This document shows, in pieces, positions 1 through 11,535 of a DNA stretch of 64,000 nucleotides (the first letter of the stretch is position 1; each line of letters opens with the position of its first letter). This DNA is from Dipteris shenzhenensis (lineage: Eukaryota > Polypodiophyta > Polypodiopsida > Gleicheniales): the NCBI GenBank assembly GCA_047967505.1, contig CM106540.1; one strand, given 5' to 3'. The notes beneath the pieces are model-generated. The model searched no databases. It saw only the letters and a list, made by a program, of their open reading frames with translations, and was not told where the DNA came from. The translations under genes were made by a program, and so were the position numbers.

Positions 1-814
1 ATGTGCAGGACCGTGTGTACTTCATCGTCTCGTATCTCACTAGGTATTAGTAATATTTTTAATTTGTATTCAGTTGAAGCACCTCAACCACATATGCTCT
101 ACGCATAGGTGAGGTCTTCTAGATTTTAGGTGTCATCACCTGGCCATGTCTTTAGGTTTCGGTCTAGGGTTTTATACTGATGTTGTACTTTCACTCTTTT
201 GTGTGGGTTGTTAAATCTACTGCTTTGAGCTTCCTCCACTCCTTGCTGTCATATTTGTGCCCTTCAAACTGCGTTCCAAAAAGATTTTTCTAAGTGGTGG
301 AATGGGAGGTGTTGGTGGGATGTCGTTAGGTGAATTTGGACTCAAAAAGAGCCTCTTGGAGTAGATCCTTGAGATTTGTGTTTAACAAACCAGCTAATGG
401 GAAGGCCTGGGCATTAAAAGAATATTGGCCTTTCATTGCTGGGGAGACCTTCCTTGGTCACCACTAGGCTGCCACTTGCTTTCCTCTTGCCTCTACCACC
501 ACTAGGGGCATTTACTCACCCCCTGGACTTTTGGGTGGTTCCTCCTATCCTCCATCTCTTGATGGGCCTCAAATCTCACGGATTTTGTAAAATTTTTGGA
601 GTGTTCTCACCTCTCCAAACATCTCCCAAGAGTCCTCCCAAACATCCTTATCCACTCTTTTTGCTCTCAATCTCTTCCTCTTGTCAACCTCCTCTCACTT
701 CTTCTCTCAGCCTTCTCCTTTCAAATTTTCCTACTCTTAACCTCCTCTCATCGTCCCATTCTTTCTATGGTGGTTAAGAACTCCCCTTCCCCTGAACCAA
801 AGCTGTCAATTCAA
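1..814. other. No supported gene; partly pyrimidine-rich DNA
   Basis: No protein family is recognisable in either strand. From about 600 to 770 the plus strand is rich in CT-runs, which produces open frames full of Leu, Ser and Pro without any domain. I treat these frames as compositional. Confidence 0.5.
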
Positions 815-926
815 TCTTGTGTGGGTCATACTTTGAAGTATGACAGTGATGTTTGGATTGCTCAAGAGTTTCTTGTGTGGGTCATACTTTGAAGTGCGAC
901 AATGATGTTTGGATTGCTCAAGAGTC
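815..926. repeat. 56-bp tandem duplication
   Basis: Two adjacent copies of a 56-bp unit start at 815 and 871 with tcttgtgtgggtcatacttt. They differ at about four positions. No coding role is visible. Confidence 0.85.
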
Positions 927-2009
927 TTGGGTTATAGTGTAACCTTCTACAATAGGTCCATTAAATGCTTCAAGAAAGGTAAAAGCAAAGAAAGAGAAGC
1001 ATTGGAAGGGTCATATTGTTGGGTTTCTAATATAAAAAAAGAACTCAAAGTGAAGGTTCAACATGTGTTCATGGCTCGAGATATGAATTTGGATCTTGCA
1101 AATTGAGCTTGCTTTCCTTCAAATTGTATGTATCATTTAGATTGTCATTTTTATATTATGGCACTTGATTTGTTCACTCTCATGTGTATGTGAATGTGTG
1201 TTGAGAGAGAGCGTTCATATTCAGATTGGGATACGAGGAGGGAGAAAGAAAGAAAGAAAGATATATTAACATCCATGGGAGGCCTCACAGGTCGATGGGA
1301 CAAAGTACATCAAAAGAAGAAACTAATACTAGCCTTGGTGAGTTGAATTAGAGGAATTGCTAGGATCCTCGTTGAGTGCTACGTTAAGGTAAAGAGCTCA
1401 AACAAAAGTGAAAGTTGAAACTCTAAAGCTGAAGCAAAACCGGTCTTTTTAGGTATGCCTAGCGTGCATAACGTGTATATCCCCTGCTCTTTGGGTATGC
1501 TTGCAGTTCTTTTTGCTTCAATTCTCAGCTGATGGGATGTGATCCGCATTTGTCCAATGGCAATTCTCGGTGCATGTGAAGACTCCTCTGTCCTCGAGAT
1601 ACTAGGATTTGATGATGAGTCCATCCTTTGATACTATCAAGAAGTGGTCGTAATAGGACTAGATCTTGGTGGGAAACTCCTAGTCCCCCTCCCCTCCCTT
1701 CCCAGTCCGAGACATATGGAGCTGAAGTAGATCTAATTGTATGATATGCTTTATTTCATCTCGTGGGATTAACATAGGTGGTGCATGCATGCTGTATTGA
1801 AAGGGGAGAAGGCGATCCATCTGAATACTATGGTAGGTTCACATTTTATGGATGAAATGTTACTTATCCTTTATGTAAAAGGAGTGCTGTGTATAAAATC
1901 GTGTGGGAGTCACATTGTAGAGTGGTTGATAATCAAAGGCTTATCTTTGATTCTATTGTGTGGTCTTCTCTCCTTATCCTCTTCTCTCTTCTTCCTCTTC
2001 TCTCTTCTC
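927..2009. other. No supported gene
   Basis: There is a short GAAA-type microsatellite near 1243-1262 and CT-rich sequence near 1960-2010. An open frame on the plus strand (1785-2315) overlaps the coding remnant of the copia element read on the other strand, so I do not call it. Confidence 0.5.
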
Positions 2010-2269
2010 AAGGGCATTTCAGCTTGCTATCCCACCTACATATCAGCCACATTTGGCTCATCATTTCCACCAATAGATGATCCATCATCTACCCTTGATT
2101 GCATACTTGTGGGAGTACTTGCTGGTACCATTTCTTGCACACTTGGTGCATGGACAACTTGCTATCTATCAACATATGCAGGTGGATTCACGTCCTGGAA
2201 AGTGATTCTCCTCATTTCCACATCCCTCATGGGTGCCTTATGCATCTTCTTCTCATTGAAGGCTACATC

Positions 2270-3209
2270 ATGGCTGCGTATGATCTTCTTTGCTTCTGGA
2301 TCCCAGAGACAATAGCCCATCTCTCCACTTCCACCATAACCCAGAAAGATGCATTTCCTAGACTTAGGATCTAGCTTCTTTCAAAGCTCTTTTGGCACAT
2401 GTGCATATGCCTCACACCCAAATATATGCAAATGAGAGTAAGAGGGCTTCTTGCCACTCCATGCCTCTTTAGGAATATCACCATCCAAACTCTTACTAGG
2501 TGATCTAATGATCAAGTGCACTATAGTCTCCATTGCCTCAGCCCAAAAACCACAAGAAAGACTTGCATTGGAAAGCATGCATTGCAACCTTTCTTGAATG
2601 GTACGGTTCATCTTTTCTGCAACTGGATTTTGCTCTGGAGTATGAGGGGATGTGAGCTCCCTCCCTCTTAATCCCACATGTATCACATAAATGCTGAAAG
2701 TCATGAGAGAGATACTCTCCACCATTGTCAGTCCGTAGGCAGTTAAGCGTTCTACCTGACTAATTCTCAACCAAGGCTAGCCATTTTTGAAATACCTGGA
2801 ACACATCACTCTTCCAAGCTATAGCATAAGCCCACACTTTCCTAGTTGCATCATCAATCAATGTCACATAGTATTCAGCCCCGCCTAATGACCGTGTAGG
2901 CATGGGACCACATTCGTCTGAATGCACTAAATCAAGCTTTTCAAACTCTTTCTTTCCCCTTCTTTTATGGGCTATTTTAGTCTTCTTCCCATAGAGACAA
3001 TGCTCACAAAATTCAAAATCAGAGAAACTTAAATGCGGTACATAACCCAAATGGCATAAGAGTTTCATCCCATTTTGGCTCATATGGCCGAGCCGGCAAT
3101 GCCATAAAGAAGTGCTTGGCTGCTCGGTTATTTCAACAACATGATCAAACACCCCTGATACATATAAGGGATACAAAGTCCCACACTTGGCACCCTTGGC
3201 CAAAAGCAT
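2270..3209 (-). pseudogene. Copia GAG-pre-integrase and integrase core, broken
   Basis: Integrase would insert the cDNA into the host chromosome. The minus strand shows the pre-integrase motif LWHCRLGHMS followed by C-x2-C (CEHCLYGK), which form the HHCC zinc-binding region. The core follows with LVHSDECGPM (first catalytic Asp) and YYVTLIDDATRK (usual second Asp region). HTPEQNPVAEKMNRTIQE holds the catalytic Glu. The frame shifts between two pieces around 2760-2770. A further stop lies just after VPKEL at 2381, and homology (WDPEAKKIIRSHDV) continues to about 2270. It is a degenerate copy of a standard copia integrase. Confidence 0.88.
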
Positions 3210-3446
3210 AGAGCCCTTCTAAATTTTCCAACTCCCAGAACCAAAGATGGTCTGAAAACCAGCATCATCTAGCTAACCCGTTGAAATGAGACTCTTGGTT
3301 AGCTTAGGCACATGTCTCACATTTTTCAAAATAAATGGAGACCCATTTGCAAAAGAAAACTTTATGTCACCTACTCCCACTATGTCACATGCATAGTCAT
3401 TTCCAAGATGCACACAACCTGTCTTTCCATTGTCATAAGTGGAGAA

Positions 3447-3720
3447 TCATTCCCTATGGGGAGTAACATGGAATGTAGCACCAGAATCCAAAATCCAATC
3501 CTGGGAATATGCATCATCTAAAGTGGTAAGCAACTTTGCAGATAAACTAGACATGAAGAGAATGTCATTGTCACAATCATGTGTGATTGCATTGATCGCC
3601 TCGATCTTCACTTTTCCTTTGTCCTCCCTTGGACTCTCTTCCTGATCATGTGGCCCTTCTTGCCACAATAGTGACACTCAATGTTCCATGCCTTGGACTT
3701 GCTACGGGACTTTCCTCTTT
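3447..3720 (-). pseudogene. Copia nucleocapsid and protease fragment
   Basis: The protease active-site stretch WILDSGATFHVT is present near 3470, the copia form of the Asp-Ser-Gly aspartic protease motif. Upstream on the minus strand, in a different frame (about 3640-3690), is CHYCGKKGHMIRKR, a gag zinc knuckle whose final Cys is replaced by Arg. The frameshift between knuckle and protease and the lost Cys both mark decay. Confidence 0.8.
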
Positions 3721-3787
3721 CTTAAAACTTCCCCCTGGGCTGTGATCTACCCCTTTGCACATTTAAGGCTATATCCTACTTGTTGCC

Positions 3788-4367
3788 TTACATTGACTTC
3801 CGTCTAATCTCCTTAGCCAACAAGCTACCAACCACATCATCAAAGTTAAATACTCCACCAGGTGCAGAGTTATTGATAGCAGTACAGAAAGTATCCCATG
3901 AGGATGGTAATGAGCATAAGAGAAATATTGCCCTCATTTTCGCATCGAAATTCAGATTTTGAGCTTGAAGCTGATTGAAAATGATATTAAATTCATTCAA
4001 GTGCAAAGCTATGGATACTCCCTCCTTCATGTGCAACTCAAACAATCTCTTCATGAGATAGACTTTGTTTGAGGCAGTCCCTTTCTCATATGTAGCACAC
4101 AGCTTTTTCCATAAAGCTTCCGTAGTCTTTTTAGTGACTACTGTGAAATGAAATGTCTCCCCAAGATGAAGTCTAATGGTAGACTTTGCCAATGCATCCA
4201 ACTCATCTGTGGACATAGCTGCAGGCTTAGCTACAATCCCTTGCAAGGTTTTATCTGCTTCTTTTGAATAAGCACATCCTTATCTGTTCTTTCCACAAAG
4301 AAAAGTTTGTCTCATCAAACTTTTTAATGCTAAAAAACTCCTTTTCAGACATGGAAGAGGATGCCAT
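3788..4367 (-). pseudogene. Copia gag (capsid) pseudogene
   Basis: The likely start codon is at 4367-4365, followed by MASSSMSEKEFFSIKKFDE and then TNFSLWKEQIRMCL, the usual N-terminal pattern of copia gag (a Trp about 20 residues in). That frame ends near 4258. Homology continues in another frame with LWKKLCATYEKGTASNKVYL, LMKRLFELHMKEG and the capsid segment LLCSLPSSWDTF, matching the UBN2/gag-polypeptide family of plant copia elements. One frameshift separates the halves. Confidence 0.85.
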
Positions 4368-5814
4368 GATGCAAATAAAGAAAAATCCCAAATGCTAGTG
4401 CCTACAAGAGAGAATCACACCAAATACTAGGTGCACCCAAATGCTATGCCACAATAGAGTGAAATATCACCAAAACTTAAAGCTTAAAGCATCAAAAGAT
4501 TCAGCTGACTCATGTGCATGTACTATGCATCCATATGAGCAAATCTGGCCCAAAAGAAAATGCCAACTACAATGGCAATCCAAAATGCCAATAAGTGCCA
4601 AATGGCTCAAGCATAAACACCGTCCATGGGCATATGCATCAACAATATCTCATCCAAGAGAGCATAACACTATCAGTGCATCAAGTGCAATGTATCAAAG
4701 CTGTCCCTCAGCATAAAATAGTACCCATGTGCAGAGCATCCATAAAAAATAGCGTCCCACAAGGTAATCTGGGCCTATTAGCGCATCTAATAAGGATCAC
4801 AATGCCTCCAAATGGCCTATAAATCATCCACTAAAACCCAATGCACACCACGAATGAGCGCACATGGCTCAAATTGCAACCAGAGTGATCTACATAACGT
4901 ATGCTCAAGAAATCATGGTCCCATGGTAATGACCGCTACTGAAAATAAAACTTGAGATGCCTCAAAACATGGGCGCCGTTGCATAATCGGACTCAGCAAG
5001 AAAACAATTTGCAAATATCTCTCTTCTGCTGGAACTCCAAAATCCCAACTGGAGAAATGGGAGTCAACACTTGTCCACTGCCATGTGGCATAAATCTAAC
5101 GTTTCAAAACCTTAGAATGAAAAGTGCATAATAGAGAGATAAAATCAAATACACAGAGATCTATAACTCTGAAAATACTCCACCGAATCATGCAAGAACT
5201 GACAAGTAGAGGTTTTAAGCGTCCGACATGCAATGGGACAGACGGTTTTGGAAACCGTGGTCCTAATCACTGGGTCCAACACACGGACTGAAAAATATTT
5301 TTGGAAACTGAACTGTTTGTAAACTCCACCCGAGTGCGAATGATGAGCAACATAGAAGTTTTAGGACCTACTGAGTCCATCGGAACTAATAGATCTGCAA
5401 ATGGTTACTCCAAACTTGAGTTCCAACACCTGGGCAGAAAAACGTTGAAACAGACACAGTGAGTCAGAAATCCAACGAAATGATCCCAAATTCCAGTATG
5501 AAGGTGTTTCCAAGCTTCTGAAGTGAAATGGACACCAAAAGCAGGAAATGGTTGCCTCTACAAGTCAATATGAAGTCTTTGTCATTGAACGGAATAGGGA
5601 AAAGCTTAAAAAATGACTTTTTCTTTGAAAATACGTAACAGGCTCTCAAAACCACTTCGCAAAACCAAAGTGACTTTTCCAAAGGTTCCTTCAAGGTCTC
5701 TGCGCATTAGGATGCAAGTAAAATCACCCATAAAGCTTCCCACAGAGCTTCTCCTTCCTCCCATAGAGCTGCTGAGCTTCCAGGCATTCACGCATGCTCA
5801 ACTAGATCACCCGG
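4368..5814 (-). other. Untranslated leader of the copia remnant
   Basis: About 1.45 kb lies between the primer site and the gag start. No domain is recognisable in either strand, which fits a retrotransposon leader. Confidence 0.5.
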
Positions 5815-5826
5815 GCTCTGATACCA
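5815..5826 (-). other. tRNA-iMet primer binding site
   Basis: The minus strand reads TGGTATCAGAGC, the standard plant copia primer site complementary to the 3' end of initiator tRNA-Met. It sits two bases inside the putative LTR end (CTCTCA, then AC). Confidence 0.9.
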
Positions 5827-5828
5827 GT

Positions 5829-6000
5829 TGAGAGTGCTCTCAATGGAAGTAGAACAAAAGAGAGAGAGAGAGAGAGACAGAGAGCCACACAAGTTTTTGG
5901 TGGGTGCAGAACACCCTAATCTTCTTTTTCATTCATTTATATATGTGTTTGAGTATTGTACGTAACCGGGGTAAAGGCACAGTGACCTTTAACCCCCACA
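5829..6000 (-). repeat. Probable LTR end of the copia remnant
   Basis: On the minus strand this stretch ends in CA two bases before the primer site. It contains TATATAAATG (about 5935-5945), a plausible TATA box, and a (CT)n run before the end. A possible start TGTGGGGG lies at 6000, but that leaves little U3, so the outer boundary is uncertain. No second copy was found in the window. Confidence 0.4.
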
Positions 6001-8418
6001 ACTCGTTTGTTCAAAGGGCATGTGCCGATTCTTTTTAGTGGCTGGAACACTATATTTTGACTTGAAATAAGAAATTTATGTTGTTTCTTTTCACTGCCTA
6101 CTGTGAATGAATTGGTAGAAGTAGTCTTTGGATAGGAAAATGAATAGCCATATCCAGAGATGACTTAATATTAGGGCATGAGGACAGAGAAGATTCAAGT
6201 TCTTGTAGTTTGAACTAATAGTAGCATCATGTGATTTCAAGAATAAAAGTTGTAGGAAAATTGCAACAGGGATGTTGCTATCCTAAGTGAAAGACCACCA
6301 CTATTTCATTTGGAAGAAAGCAATAGGACTAAATCAAGAATCGAGAGCTGTAGATGAAACAAGGACAACTAAATGCACTATATGCATGTTATTACTTGGA
6401 CAACAATCAGCCATTTCTCTTGTCAACTTAGTAGACACAATCAAGCATACAAGCGTTGTGATGACGAGACGAACAAGGCATCTCTAGATACATCTTTTAT
6501 CCTTCTTCTTTCTTTTTACTTAATTGCTTCTCTTAAGTTACATATGATGAGGTCGCTATGAAAGAGATGCTCTATGAGGAATCTCTTTTGAATCACAAAG
6601 TTATCAAACTGAAGATTGAATGGGAAGCAAAAGAAAGTTGATTGGGACTCAACCAAGCAAGTAAAGATTTGGAAGGACAAAAAAGATATGGATCTATTCC
6701 CATATTTTTGTCTTCCCATATTTTCATTTTTCTTACTCTCGTACTCATATAGAGATAAGAAAGTATGGTATGGTGACGGAAGTGAATAATTGAATCTAAA
6801 GAAGAGTGATAGATTCATATTAAAATAATTTGAAAAGAAGAATAAAATATGATAGCCTATATAGGATCTAGGATAATCTAGGTAAGCTAAGAGTTTTTAA
6901 TGATTAAATAAGCATGATTATGTGCAACTGATAAGGACAATAATACATATATCATGTGGTATGCATGAAATAAGAAATACAATTACTTAGAGGGCTTGTA
7001 TCCTCATAGCTTGCTTGAGTATGCCTATCCTAGCTTACTTGTACATAAGAAAGTTATGATTGTGTGATACATATGGTATGCTTCGATAAAGTGTTCTGCT
7101 AAAGTGAACTAAATTGGAGAAAATTAAAGAGAAGAAAAATCATATGACATTTTTGCTAAGCAAGAGGAAAGGCATGCTTATTTGATGTGAAAAGCTTTTT
7201 GCTTTGGTAATTTCTTTATGAAATTGCTTTCATAGATAATGAAAAATAGTTGGTATGTTAGATAATATCTTCTATGTATTTTCTAGTAGCTAAAGAAAAT
7301 ACATATTGGAACATTATTAGCTACCAAGTTAAATTAAAAACTTTGACGTGTGATTAGACAATGAAGTACACATACCCTTTTGTTGATCACAAAATAGTAT
7401 ATGTCACTTATTGCTACTCACATCAAAAGAAAAACGGGTTATGGTTTGTATTTGTTATTACTTCTCAATATCATAATGTTATGGGATGGTATAGATATTG
7501 AGGAATATTGGGAAAGTCAAATATTCAACTGAGGTTAGTTGCAATCCAAGCAAGAGGGATGTTAGGGAATTGTATTCTAGATATTTCTTGCTATGGAAAT
7601 TATTTATTTTAGTCCAGTGTGACTATCACAAAGTATTCCATAGGGGCGACCGGATGCAAGAAATTACAATGGGACTTTTGTCAAGTTTTCCCTCCAGATG
7701 GAGTCTATGTCAAAGAGGCAAAAAATGAACCATATTCCATGGATGTCTTTGATGAACTCATTTCATTTCAAGAGTTGTAATCCCATTAACTTTGAGGAGA
7801 ATGAGGAAGCTGACCTTTTCTTGAGAATCTTGAGGTAGTGACATCACATTACAAAAATTTTGGACTTAAAAAGGGGCCCTTTGGAGAATTACTAAAATAT
7901 TAGAGGCTTGGATAAGGGAATATGGTATCCATGAAGGAGATTATGCCATGTGTACTTCTCTGTAACAAAGGCTCCGCAAATCTAGGGAAAATTTTAGATT
8001 TTTTTCAAAATACCCCAAAAAACGTCATTGGAGGTTCACAATAAAAAATTATCTTTGACAAGCCTGCCCTGACCATGTCAGATCTCCTTGTTTTCCTCCT
8101 AGGGCAAACTATCCCCTAGCTAAAACTATGCTCATGTTTTTAATTTGGTTCAACCATTTGGCCCAAACTTTGACTTCCTAACCAGCTCTCCCCCTATTCT
8201 CTCTCTTCCAAAATGTTTCAAACATTCATTCCTGCCACTTTCTAGCAGCTGGTTTCAAAATGTCTTATTTTCACTCTTGCTTAGTCATTCTCTCTCCTCT
8301 TTTCTCACGTTTTCTTCCACATTCGAAAATCTCTCAAAGAAACTTCTATCAAAGCTCTGTTCATCACTCTTCTCTTCCATTCATTCTCTACTCATTTCAC
8401 TCTCTCTTAGAAATCAAT
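6001..8418. other. No supported gene; AT-rich DNA
   Basis: Only short open frames without recognisable domains occur. CT-rich stretches near 8140-8400 generate Ser/Leu-rich frames that I regard as compositional. Confidence 0.45.
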
Positions 8419-8620
8419 GTTGCGACCTAAATTTGCTTGGAAGGAGTAAGAAAAATAGGTGTTCTCTCATTTTCGGTTCTTTCCTCACCTTTTTGGAGTA
8501 TAGACAGTCACCTCCTGAAGTTGCAACCTAAATCTACTTGGAAGGAGTGAGAAAAGCGGGTGTTCTATCATTTTCGGCTCTTTCTCTACCTTTTTGCAGT
8601 ATATAGAGTCACTCCAGAAG
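8419..8620. repeat. 101-bp imperfect tandem duplication
   Basis: Two adjacent copies begin with gttgcgacctaaat (8419) and gttgcaacctaaat (8520). They share the cttggaaggagt and cattttcgg blocks. Several substitutions separate them, so the duplication is not recent. Confidence 0.75.
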
Positions 8621-8829
8621 AAGAAACACATACTGATTTTGTCTTGAAAGTTTTGTTTGTATTAAGTAGATACGTTTTGTATCACACTTTGTCTATATGT
8701 TTGTTACAAGAGATAGGGAAGAGGGAGAGATTGAGGTAGATGATAGATAAAACTACAAGACGATTTTCAACATTTTTTTCTTCATGGGATTTAAAGGGGA
8801 AAGCACCAGTAGTGGAGATGCCTAAAGAA

Positions 8830-9060
8830 CAAATTTAGCCATCCATTACCAAGCAAGGGGAATCCTTAAAATCTAAGGCAAATGCATCAAAACCAAGTGA
8901 TTCATTAGAATCTAGTGCAGAGATAGCCCAAACATGGGAAATAATCAAGAATGTGCAAGTCATTCTAACATTTACTAAGTTAATGCAAATAGCTCCATAT
9001 TGTCGGGATTTCTTTGCCAAACAGATTAAAGAAATCATTTGAGAAACTGAAAGAGGTAGA
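8830..9060 (+). pseudogene. Possible Ty3/gypsy gag-protease linker fragment
   Basis: The plus strand encodes a stretch resembling the region before the protease of plant Ty3 elements: WEIIKNVQVILTFTKLMQIA, then PYCRDFFAKQI. The pattern (an amphipathic segment with L-M-Q-I-A-P) is suggestive only. The neighbouring RT remnant is on the opposite strand, so the two would have to come from separate copies or an inversion. Confidence 0.22.
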
Positions 9061-9184
9061 TTCTTTAGCCACTATACCTATCGTCAAACTCGAATAGTCG
9101 ATGAGGAACTATCGATGATCACCATTAAATTTAAGAAACATACTATACAGGGGTCAACTTTATTTCTAAAGAATTTTCAAAGAG

Positions 9185-10500
9185 GTTGAGGTTCAAGTCT
9201 TTCAAACCATCACCTTTCCAAGTAGCCATTGCTCAACTTAAACCACAGACAACTCTGTAGTCCATTTAAACTTGGTATCTTTCTTTGTCAACTCATATAA
9301 AGGAGTTGCAATCATGACAAAATCTTTGATAAAGCATCTACTAAAGAGGGTGATAAACCCCACAAAAGAATTCGATTGAGTTAGAAATTTTTAGGCTTGG
9401 GCATTTGCTCTATGGCTCGAATCTTACCTGGCTTGGTTCGTATACCATCTTGAGAAATGACATGTCCAAGCAATATGCCCACTCGGACACACAATACACT
9501 TTTAGCTAGGTTGATTGAAATACCTCTCTATCTGCATCATAGAAATACCTTTTCTAGATAATCGAGATAATCTTTGTCTGAAGAATAAACACATAAATCA
9601 TCTAAGTAAATGAACTCAGTGAGATAATCAGGGAACATTTCTTTCATAAACTTCTAAAAGGTTGATGCGGCATTTCTTAACATAGAGGGCATCACTCAGG
9701 TTGCATAAGCACCCCATTCAGTGATAAAGGCAATTTTAGACTTGTCCTTTGGAGTTATAGTAATTTGATTATGACCACTATAACCATCCATAAATGAGTA
9801 CATCTCATGTCTTGCAACTTGATCCAAGATTCCATCAGTGAAAGATAATGGAAATAGATCAGGGACTATTTGAGCATTTAACTTCTGATAATCTATGAAA
9901 ACTCAAGAGTTTACCATTCTTTTTAGGCACAGCCACAATATGAAATAACCAATCACTGTAATCAATAGCATAGATAAAACCAAGATGCAAAAGTTGATCC
10001 CCAACTTGGCTTTTACCTGTTTAGCATAGTTCGGATTCATTCTATACCTCTATCTAGCAATCAAGTTATCTTATGTTGATACAACTCAAGAGGAACTCCT
10101 CGTAGATCAGTGTAATACTTGGAAAAAGCATCCTTGTACCTAACAAATATATCTTGTGTAACCCTCAATTGCTTGAAAGAAAGATTAGCACTTACCGCTA
10201 CCATTGCAAGGTTGCTTCTGGTCCAAGATTGAGTTTTTGTGTTGGCTCTAGTACTAACTGCTCCGTTACTAAGTCTCATGATAGTCACTGGTGTTTCGAC
10301 TAACTCTCATTCCCCTTCAATGTCTTTAGTGAGGTTACACTCAAAAAGATATATTTTTGTTTAGCAATCTGCTCGGCCTTTAATTTTTGTTTGATATCTA
10401 TAGCCACTTGGAAAATATCAATTTCACCCATAGGGACTCCCCATCCAATCCACTAGCTCACTCAAGTACACCACCCTAAAGATGGTGTCATCCTTCACAA
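9185..10500 (-). pseudogene. Ty3/gypsy reverse transcriptase remnant
   Basis: Read on the minus strand, homology runs through a pre-RT stretch (WIGWGVPMGEI near 10440; DLRGVPLELYQHKI near 10075) and the fingers segment with VPKKNGK near 9925. The palm follows with FMDGYSGHNQI and the polymerase motif YLDDLCVYS near 9600. LLGHVISQDGI and the connection segment FVGFITLFSR come next, then TPLYELTKKDTKFKW down to about 9190. The frame changes repeatedly and has many stops. It is an old fragment of RT and the start of the connection domain. No LTR, primer site or integrase was found next to it. Confidence 0.85.
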
Positions 10501-11239
10501 CACCCCCATGTCTTCAATCCTTGAGTCTTAGCATTCAAGCAATCGGCTAGTTCCCACAAGTCCATGAGGACATGGCTCACGGATAATTGAGGCAAAATGT
10601 TATACCTTGGGTTACGCCAAGATGGAAAAGGTTAAGGCTAAGTGTGGTTATCGATTGCAGACTCGCTCAGAAGTGGTGGAAGAACATTCTAGACTAAGCA
10701 CCGTTTACAATTGGAGTTGCAAGTGATTTTGGCGATTCAACCAGTAGTAAGTAGCAGTGTGGTCCACCAAGCACGATGTCTTTTGGAAGGCAATTTTTTG
10801 TTGGTATAAAGCTTTTGTAATAGGGAGAAGGGCAAAGAACAAGAGAGCAGTGTGCCGAGTTTTGTCCCTCTCACCTAGGCTTGCTAGGTTAGGAAGCTTA
10901 CACTAAGTGTTCATTGCAAGCCGAGGTTGCTTGCTTGTAAAGCATATAAATACAAGCTGATTTCCTTTGTACATAGTCTATTCATTTATAGTATTGTGCA
11001 CTCGTGATTCTTTTCCTTGTGTCTGAACTCAAATTATCCCATCACCATATGGTTCTCCTTTCAATAACTAACCCCAAACTCTAAGTGTGTAATGTTGTAA
11101 TCTATTCTATCACCTAAGCACAACATTGTACAAAGGATTACAAGAGCAAGCGCCTTTACCAAGCAGTACACAGGGTTGGATTAGCACCGAGCACCTTAAG
11201 TTAATCACGGGTGAATGAGCCAAAGCATCAACAAGATGC
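10501..11239. other. No supported gene
   Basis: No domain, repeat or RNA gene was recognised in this stretch. Confidence 0.4.
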
Positions 11240-11535
11240 TCAAAGGATGTATCACACATCATTAGATATGGATGACATTTGCTGGGATATGGGAGCAGTG
11301 ATATGGGAGCAGTTCATAATCTAATCATATACAATAGTCTTCTTAGATGGTCATTCTTAGGAGGGATCACTTTCTTTCCATGCAGAGGGAGATCGAGTAC
11401 AATAGATTACCTTTTGGGATCTCTATCTTTTGTGTCACATGTACATGATCTCACTATCCCTCCCCTCCCTTCCCCCATTATTGATCACTCTTATCTGACT
11501 TTGAGTGTCTTAGCATCCTTGTCGGACATAGGATA
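11240..11535 (+). pseudogene. Endonuclease/exonuclease/phosphatase-like fragment
   Basis: An 85-residue open frame carries the C-terminal pattern of the EEP nuclease fold: LIIYNSLL, GGITFF, then GRSSTIDYLLGS (the S-x-I-D-Y-x-L signature), VHDLTI and finally IIDHSYLTLSV with the catalytic Asp-His. The spacing fits a LINE-type or retroelement endonuclease C-terminus. No RT is recognisable downstream, so it is an orphan fragment. A 14-bp duplication (gatatgggagcagt) lies at its start. Confidence 0.5.

Larger units (their letters stand above)
2010..6000 (-). mobile_element. Ty1/copia retrotransposon remnant, truncated before RT
   Basis: Read on the minus strand the order is a possible LTR end, a tRNA-iMet primer site, a 1.4-kb leader, gag, a nucleocapsid/protease region and integrase. 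This is the copia order, with integrase before RT. Recognisable coding stops after the integrase C-terminal part (motif KCIFLGYGG near 2350, then FNEKKMHK near 2270). RT and RNase H are missing, so the 3' half was lost by truncation or deletion. Several frameshifts and stops make it non-functional. Confidence 0.85.

Noticed and set aside
1785-2315. 176-residue hydrophobic open frame
   Set aside because: It overlaps the copia integrase C-terminal remnant on the opposite strand and shows no family features.
9185-10500. Endogenous pararetrovirus RT
   Set aside because: The YLDD motif and pre-RT text could fit, but the connection domain pattern (FVGFITLFSR, TPLYELTKK) is equally typical of plant Ty3 elements and no movement or coat protein was seen.
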